From Stramonita haemastoma (taxonomy: Eukaryota; Mollusca; Gastropoda; Neogastropoda; Muricidae), in assembly GCA_030674155.1 (NCBI GenBank), contig CM060320.1, forward strand, positions 19,102,369 through 19,142,368: 40,000 nucleotides of DNA, given 5' to 3'. Both the position numbers and the translations under genes were made by a program. The notes under the pieces are model-generated. The model ran no database searches. It was not told the DNA's origin and saw only the letters and a program-made list of their open reading frames with translations. Positions 39,865-40,000 of the stretch are shown here, piece after piece (position 1 is the first letter of the stretch; every line of letters starts with the position of its first letter).

Positions 39865-40000
39865 CCACAGGCCTAACCTATGGTCATAGGGGAGCAGGGC
39901 GTCAGAGACCTCACTTTTCCAGTGGCCAGCATATTGGGGGCAGTGTCCATCTCCTCTCCCTCACTTTTTTACCTTCCCTGACCCTAATAAGAGGGCATTA
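39865..40000 (-). mobile_element. SINE family B copy cut by the window end
   Basis: CATAACCTATGTGGTC-like 3' end, GCGTCAGAGACCTCACTTTT, CTCCTCTCCCTCAC and TTCCCTGACCCTAATAAGAG. The head lies beyond the window. Confidence 0.85.

Overview
The window is animal nuclear DNA. There are no compact operon-like genes. One gene is cut into many short exons with GT-AG introns and consistent codon phases, and the rest is filled with microsatellites, minisatellites, SINEs, LINE remnants and DNA-transposon remnants. The mix of tRNA-headed SINEs, abundant (CA)n and pentanucleotide repeats suggests a lophotrochozoan, most likely a gastropod mollusc. That placement is an inference from overall character, not from a marker gene.

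Layout. 1-10.2 kb is almost wholly repetitive: two short-unit satellites (1-1,027), a (CA)n/(CG)n tract, a GGCA array, a 12-bp ATGGATGTTCAC-type minisatellite, trinucleotide and pentanucleotide expansions, a large GA/GACA/GATA block, a (CA)n block, a 43-bp tandem array (8.44-9.66 kb) and several SINE pieces. Only one short stretch (2,456-2,590) looks exon-like. 10.2-16.8 kb is a graveyard of mobile elements: SINEs of families I call A and B, a decayed LINE reverse transcriptase (11.5-12.65 kb), a second small piece of the same LINE, and the 5' part of a piggyBac-like element on the minus strand (14.4-15.57 kb, with a TTAA end). 17.0-18.6 kb carries three different arrays of about 20 bp; the last is full of p53-family half-site matches.

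The main gene lies on the minus strand between 38,443 (proposed start codon) and 18,602 (stop). I reconstructed eleven exons from splice sites and reading phases: 38,393-38,443; 35,984-36,085; 33,144-33,249; 30,804-30,884; 30,086-30,183; 29,089-29,303; 28,933-28,970; 25,049-28,335; 22,970-23,103; 20,391-20,494; 18,602-18,703. The exons supply a folded-looking N-terminal region I do not recognise, a long disordered charged and Ser/Pro-rich middle (exon 8, with two coding minisatellites), and a C-terminal helical block whose pattern resembles the C-terminus of PWWP3A/MUM1-type DNA-repair proteins. No PWWP domain is visible. As given, exon 8 is not continuously open: it has three frame disturbances inside its tandem repeats, which may be assembly indels or real decay.

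The introns hold SINE A and B copies in both orientations, a Tc1/mariner-type MITE with TA duplications (23,692-24,115), a 51-bp minisatellite that repeats the splice acceptor of exon 9, long (TG)n tracts directly against the acceptors of exons 10 and 11, and an inverted pair of an unknown ~400-bp dispersed element. 38.5-40 kb holds a possible promoter for the gene and further SINE copies. No rRNA gene, functional tRNA gene, CRISPR array or viral gene was found.
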